64,000 nucleotides of DNA, taken from positions 1,547,776-1,611,775 of the forward strand of contig VZSE01002451.1 of NCBI GenBank assembly GCA_013398275.1, in the 5' to 3' direction. The DNA is from Promerops cafer. Lineage: Eukaryota > Chordata > Aves > Passeriformes > Nectariniidae. The notes below the pieces were generated by a model. The model did no database searches. It was not told the DNA's origin and worked only from the letters and a program-made list of their open reading frames with translations. The position numbers and the translations under genes are program-made. Below, piece after piece: positions 58,856-64,000 of this stretch. How positions within the stretch are numbered: position 1 is the stretch's first letter; every line of letters starts with the position of its first letter.

Positions 58856-61800
58856 GAATGCTCTAAATGTTTCTATTTAAGAAAGTTATTATTCACTAGT
58901 AAGGACCAATCAATAACAGTAATCAAATGAACTTCTTCCCTCACCATTAGATTTAATGGCTCAAAGTATTAAAGAGAAGCTGCAGTGGCAAAGATTTTAA
59001 GAATCTGTAAAAAGATCAACTTTCTGATAGTGTGAACATTGGAGTCACAATATTTTTTGGGAAGTCTTTTGGCTCTAGAGAAGACTGAAGCCAAGGATAT
59101 TTGGCCACCCGAGCATTCCAGGTTGCATTTTAGACCTTTGCAGAGGGCCAAGCAGCCTCTGGTCTCTCAGTGTGACCTGGTGGCAGCCAACCTAACAGGT
59201 CTGTTCTGTACAGAAAGTTTTGGAGGCAAAGAGAAGGTCTGTTTGCTGTCCTGAATTCTTGTACAGTGACAGTAGTCAGAGTAACCAGAAAGTATCACAT
59301 TCTTGCTTGCCCCAGTTTTTAAAAGATTGCTGCTAATACATGTTTTTCCTCCTATGATTGATTCATCTATTCATCTATTGATTCATCTATTCCTTTTATC
59401 TACTTTCATCTGTGGAAGCATTTGCCATCAGTAAACAAATAATATAAATATAATTAAATACAAAAGGGAAGGGAGATGCCTTGCATTGTATGAATTATCA
59501 CCCAGGAATACATTATAATAAGCATGAATAAAACAATGTTTACTGTGAAAGAAGTAGAAACATGCAGCTGTATAAACATTTCTCAGTAGTAGTAAAAGTA
59601 TGATTTCTCACTTCCTTTTTTTTACTTAGTTGAGTTCAACTCTAATCCCATAAGCCACTAAGCCCTGGAGAGCATAAATAAAAGAAGAGTCATGGAGGGC
59701 CAGCATTAATTCACATTACATGGCACGGTAAAATATTAATTTACACTGAAACATGGGGTTTAGGAATCAGTGAGTCCAGTCTAAATATCTGCATGGAGCA
59801 GATGGGGGGAAAAAAGCCTTTTCAAGTATGGTTAAGAGAGGAGGTTCCTGCAACAATGACAGTATTTCAAGATGAAATGTCCCAGAATATTCCTCCCAAA
59901 ATTTTTTTACCTTCTCTTGTTTTGATTGACAAGAACATAGAGTTGCAAGCAAATAGGGACTGATACCATGATAGCACCAAGCACCCTGTGGCCCTTGCTC
60001 ACAGCAATCAGCTCTAAAACATGTTTTCCTATCCTTTAGAGGTAAGGAAGCAAAGACATGGCTTGCTGCTGCTGGACTGGAGCACAGCTACAGGAACTGG
60101 ATTTGTCAGCAGGAAGCAAAGCAATGAAATAAACCCAGAACTCTTGGGTATAATCCTGGGGCTGCTTCCACTCTCTAGGGCAAAAGGGTGGGAAAGTAAA
60201 TCTATTTCTTTGATAGTCTCTAAGGAAGCAAAAGGGAACCCAGCACATGAGCTCATGAGGTTTTGGGTTTTGGTCATTTGTGTTACTGGAGGGTTTGCCC
60301 ACTGCAGCTCACATGCTCATCTGTCACACCTTTTCAGTCTTTGCTGAAATTCACCTTTCTTTGGTTTCCACTTGCTCATTTCTCCTTTTTTTATCCTCAC
60401 TCCCTCTGCCATCTGGGGTGCAGTCTTTTTTCTTCCCTGTATTCACTGTTCTCCCTTTTAGCATGTTAATCACATCAAGCCAGTGGAGGAACTGTGCACC
60501 TGCTGCTGATGTGTGGTGTACATGGAAGGTAAAATAATCCCACTCTTCTCTGTGTCCTGGATATCTGAGTCAGGGATAAATAAGGAATTGAGCAATTCCT
60601 GGCTCTCACAGCTAAATAACTTGTATATTGTGTTTTAGAGTCCTGGGAGAATTTACCTTCTAATTCAAAGAGGAAGAAGCAGATTCAGTATTTTCTCATT
60701 AAGGAGAATGATGTTTTTAAAGCCACAGGGCATGAAGCTCAAGCCTTTACTATTTCCAGGTTGTGATGAATAAGAATATCACAGAGAATTAGCAGATACT
60801 CTCTGGAAAGCATGAGGGAAAAGTCAGCCTTGAAAGACAGTCTATGAAAGTGTTACTGAAGACCTTGTAAGTGAGCAAAAGTACTTTAAAATCAATATAA
60901 AATGTCAGTCATAACAAACAGATTTCAGAACTGCACTTGGACCTGATGTGAAAAGTGAAGTCTGGAATCAATCCACCAAACTAATTGTAATTTAAGACTT
61001 AGAAGAAGATTTGACCCTGGGCCTCTCAAGTCAAACACTAGTGCAGCAAAAAATCAGTCCCTTACACTGTTTGTCTTCCTTCCCCATTCGCTTTAACTTC
61101 CAAGTCTCATGTGACCTTTCAAAAGCATCATTTCTTCATCTCTAATCTTAAAGCACTTGCATGGGCTTCTGAATGCCCTCAGTGCTTCATCAGTCAGCCA
61201 GGCTTGTTCCAAAGCATCATCCCAATCCCATTTAATTTGTGTCTCTCTACACCTACTTTCCCATTAGTCCATGGGCCAGAATAAAAAGCAGGCTCCACTG
61301 AAAATACTCCTTGCACAAGTCCATGAAATGCAGCCTATTTCCCACTAGGATCTTAGCACATTTACTTTAAAAGCTGAATCCTATTATTGATATGCCACTG
61401 ATTTATATCAGGAAGGCTCAACATCCAGATATAATTTATCTTAGGCCAGTGTTTGGAAAATGAAGCATTCAATATTGGGTCCTTTGACAAATGCACATAG
61501 GCACTGGATCCCAGAGGTAGCTCTAACAAATGGTCTTATTCTTGCATCATTCTAGAAATGCCTAAACCCAGCAGCTTCTCAGAATTGCTTTTGTAGGTTC
61601 ACACCAAGTAGTCTCACTGCTGTTGGAGAGAATTAAAATCTCTCAAGCCACCAACCCTCAAGCTCAAAAGCTGCAGAACTCATTTATTTGTAAACAAAAT
61701 AATTAAAAGAAAAACACTAACCACAAAGACTTCACCCTTAGAGTCAAAGAGCTTGACTGACTTTTTTCCCTGGAAATCTTATAGCAGTAGGGAAAGAAAC

Positions 61801-64000
61801 ACACATTAAAGCCAGGGTTTCCTTTCAGAGTGAATGTGCCATCAAGAAGTGAAAATCTCTCTTTGCCTTGGATGCAGTCATGTATCTAATCTTACCATAA
61901 ATACTGCATGACTGTGTTAGACTGATTTAATGGCAGCTCTATAAATAAAACACCCCTTGACCTAAAGCACAGGCTGTGCTGCTGCCACGAAGAGGCTTGC
62001 TGGAGCTGAGGCTGTGGGGTAAAGTCACAGAGCTGTGTCCTGGCCTTGGAGACAGGCTATGGACAGTGGGAGCCCTCCCTCCCCAGTGGCTCACTGGGAG
62101 AGGGTGGTCTGGCACAATTTTCCACGTAGCAGGACAGCATTTGCAAGTTGTTTGTGAAATGCTGAGTGCAGACAGACGTACAGGGATTGCCACTGGGATG
62201 TTGACATTTCCAGCTGGCAGTGCTTTGTGTTACTGAGGCATTCAGGGCACGCGGGGCGCTGCAGGAACTCTCTGTGTGCTTCTCAGAGGGCTCGGGGCAT
62301 CTGCTCACTCATGTCTGGTTGTTCTTGGCTCCAGAACAGCCAGGTGGGAGGACAGAGACACCCACATTCCACAGCATCTAGGGGATGGATTCACACTTCG
62401 CTGCAAAATGGGATTTTTGCAGGTAGCTTTGACCATGCCAAGACACAACAGCAAATTCTCCACTGGCTCCAGCCATGGAGCAAGAGTGACGTGAGAACCT
62501 GCCCTGCCTGCATCCTGTCCCAGCTACTGCTGACCTGCACATGACCAAAACAATCACCTTTCCCAGAGGCCATATTTCCCATACACATACACTTTCTGCC
62601 AGTGGCAGGGGAAACTGGGCTCAAAGGATATCAAAATCCATTTTGTGACCAGCCCAGAGAAAAGGCTGGGCTGAGAAATGGAAGCTGAGCTTGCTGTGCA
62701 GCACAGCCACGTGTCAGCTGATGGCCCTGCCTGGGCATTAGCTCTGAATTCTCCAGGCAGCCTCAAAACACCTCTGTGGAGGTGACATCATGATATCAAA
62801 ATGAAATGAGACTATTTAAATGCAAGACTATCGTGGTGCCAGTACAATGTGAAAATGAAACTGAGTCAGTGTAACCCCACAGGGAGCAAGTTACAGTTTG
62901 AGAGAGAAATAAAACAATGTAAATGGATGTTACACTGGACTTAAAGAGCCCGCTGAGGCCAGGGTCTGTTGCTGAATTTGTTTGGGCATTCAGATTAATT
63001 TGTGCCATATATCTTGAGCTGGATGCATTGTTTTACTGATTAGCTATTAACTAAAATTAACATGCAGCCAAGTATGTTAGTGTGCAGGCAGGGTTTGACC
63101 TAAACTGTGAAAAGCAAAGACACCATGGAAGTCTGGCATTTCCCTCCTAAGTGGGAAATGTCACTGAAACAACTCAATGATACAGAATCTGCACAATTAT
63201 GAGTATCCTGGCACTGTCAAAGAAAGATGTTTACAAACTCACTGGAAACTAAAATGTGAAAGCATAAATGATATGGGTGTGTTGGGATTCAGTGTGAATC
63301 CAGGCTGGATTCAGGGCAGGCAGGGGGAAGGGAAAATGCAGTGTCATCATCAAGTATGGGAAGGGTGTGCAAGAGAAAAAAGCAAGTTTTAGTCCTTAGG
63401 GGAGCTATTGAGGGGTAATGGCACAAAATTGAGGATAAGAACTATCAGTCTGATTACCAGAACAGTCCTGCATTAGTGGGATCTGCTGGGCTGTGACAGG
63501 ATCTCCCTTGGAAACAGCAGATTTCATCTGGATGTCTGCAAGGAGTGCTGGGATTCCTAATACAGCCCTGCCTGTTCCTGTGCTGCTGAGTAACAGCCCT
63601 GATACACTCGTGAAGCACATCCTGCAGCTGCCCTAAGCAAGGGCTAAGAAATTAAAAACTTGGCTTTTTGGCAGCCATGTTTCAAGAGATGCTCTGCCCA
63701 GTCCTCCACACATCTGGAATGTTAAGGTCTACCCAGGCAAAATCTGCAGCTGGACAAAGGACATGAGCAGGTAGATCCAGAGGCATGGACATCCTCCCAC
63801 TGCAGTGCACCCATCGCTCACTGGTTTTATATATGTGATAGCAACAAAAATGCAAGTAGACACCAATTCCCCAGATGATCACAAACCTTAAATGACTTAA
63901 TCAGCAACAGGAGTACAAGACACAAAAATGTTTTATTATAATTTTTTGAAGAAGAACCTGAGATTTATCAGCAGTCTCCCAGGAACAAGAAGGAGCACTA
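58856..64000. other. Unique non-coding sequence, no gene seen
   Basis: This stretch holds a small ATTCATCT-based tandem repeat at 59356-59392 and otherwise only unique DNA. A GC-richer part near 61970-62760 carries overlapping frames of up to 105 codons on both strands with no recognised domain. I infer intergenic or intronic DNA. Confidence 0.6.
59356..59392. repeat. 20-bp tandem repeat, about two copies
   Basis: GATTCATCTATTCATCTATT at 59360-59379 is followed directly by a second, slightly shorter copy, and the unit is itself built from ATTCATCT. This is a simple slippage-derived repeat. Confidence 0.8.

Overview
This window looks like bird nuclear DNA, most likely a gene desert or the inside of a very long intron. 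The clearest taxonomic marker is a set of 5'-truncated copies of the CR1 LINE, the dominant avian retrotransposon. I recognise six fragments: 5245-5400, 8358-8455, 11091-11222 and 58350-58422 on the minus strand, and 46436-46560 and 52976-53106 on the plus strand. Low interspersed-repeat density, moderate A+T content and CpG depletion fit the same picture. I cannot name the species or chromosome.

I found no protein-coding gene. The longest open frames are about 140-170 codons, overlap one another on opposite strands, concentrate in locally GC-richer stretches, and show no family, domain or exon structure that I recognise. I also saw no cellular tRNA, rRNA or snRNA gene, no CRISPR array and no operon-like arrangement. 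Internal exons of a large gene or of a lncRNA cannot be excluded by eye.

Region by region: 1-15000 is mostly unique sequence with an (ATT)n microsatellite at 2462-2516, three CR1 fragments and a two-copy 29-bp repeat at 11641-11698. Around 15022-15149 a partial tandem duplication has a single ambiguous base at its junction, probably an assembly artefact. At 15640-16060 an enhancer-like unique block carries a perfect 13-bp inverted repeat. A cluster of TAATAATCC motifs lies at 17690-18177, a GT-rich low-complexity tract at 21693-21813, and a small CpG-rich patch at 26095-26425. At 33904-33930 there is a perfect 11-bp hairpin just upstream of another possible conserved block. At 44010-44290 there is an old tRNA-derived SINE with recognisable A and B boxes and an L2-type tail. 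At 58758-58855 there is an imperfect palindromic repeat with arms of about 38 bp, resembling an old amniote interspersed element.

No genes act together here. What the window can plausibly do is regulatory (possible enhancers, a possible orphan CpG island, a possible TATA-type promoter at 50147) or serve as an archive of old transposons. No undescribed biological system is evident. The items most worth checking are the palindromic repeat, the SINE, the CpG patch and the hairpin-bearing unique blocks.
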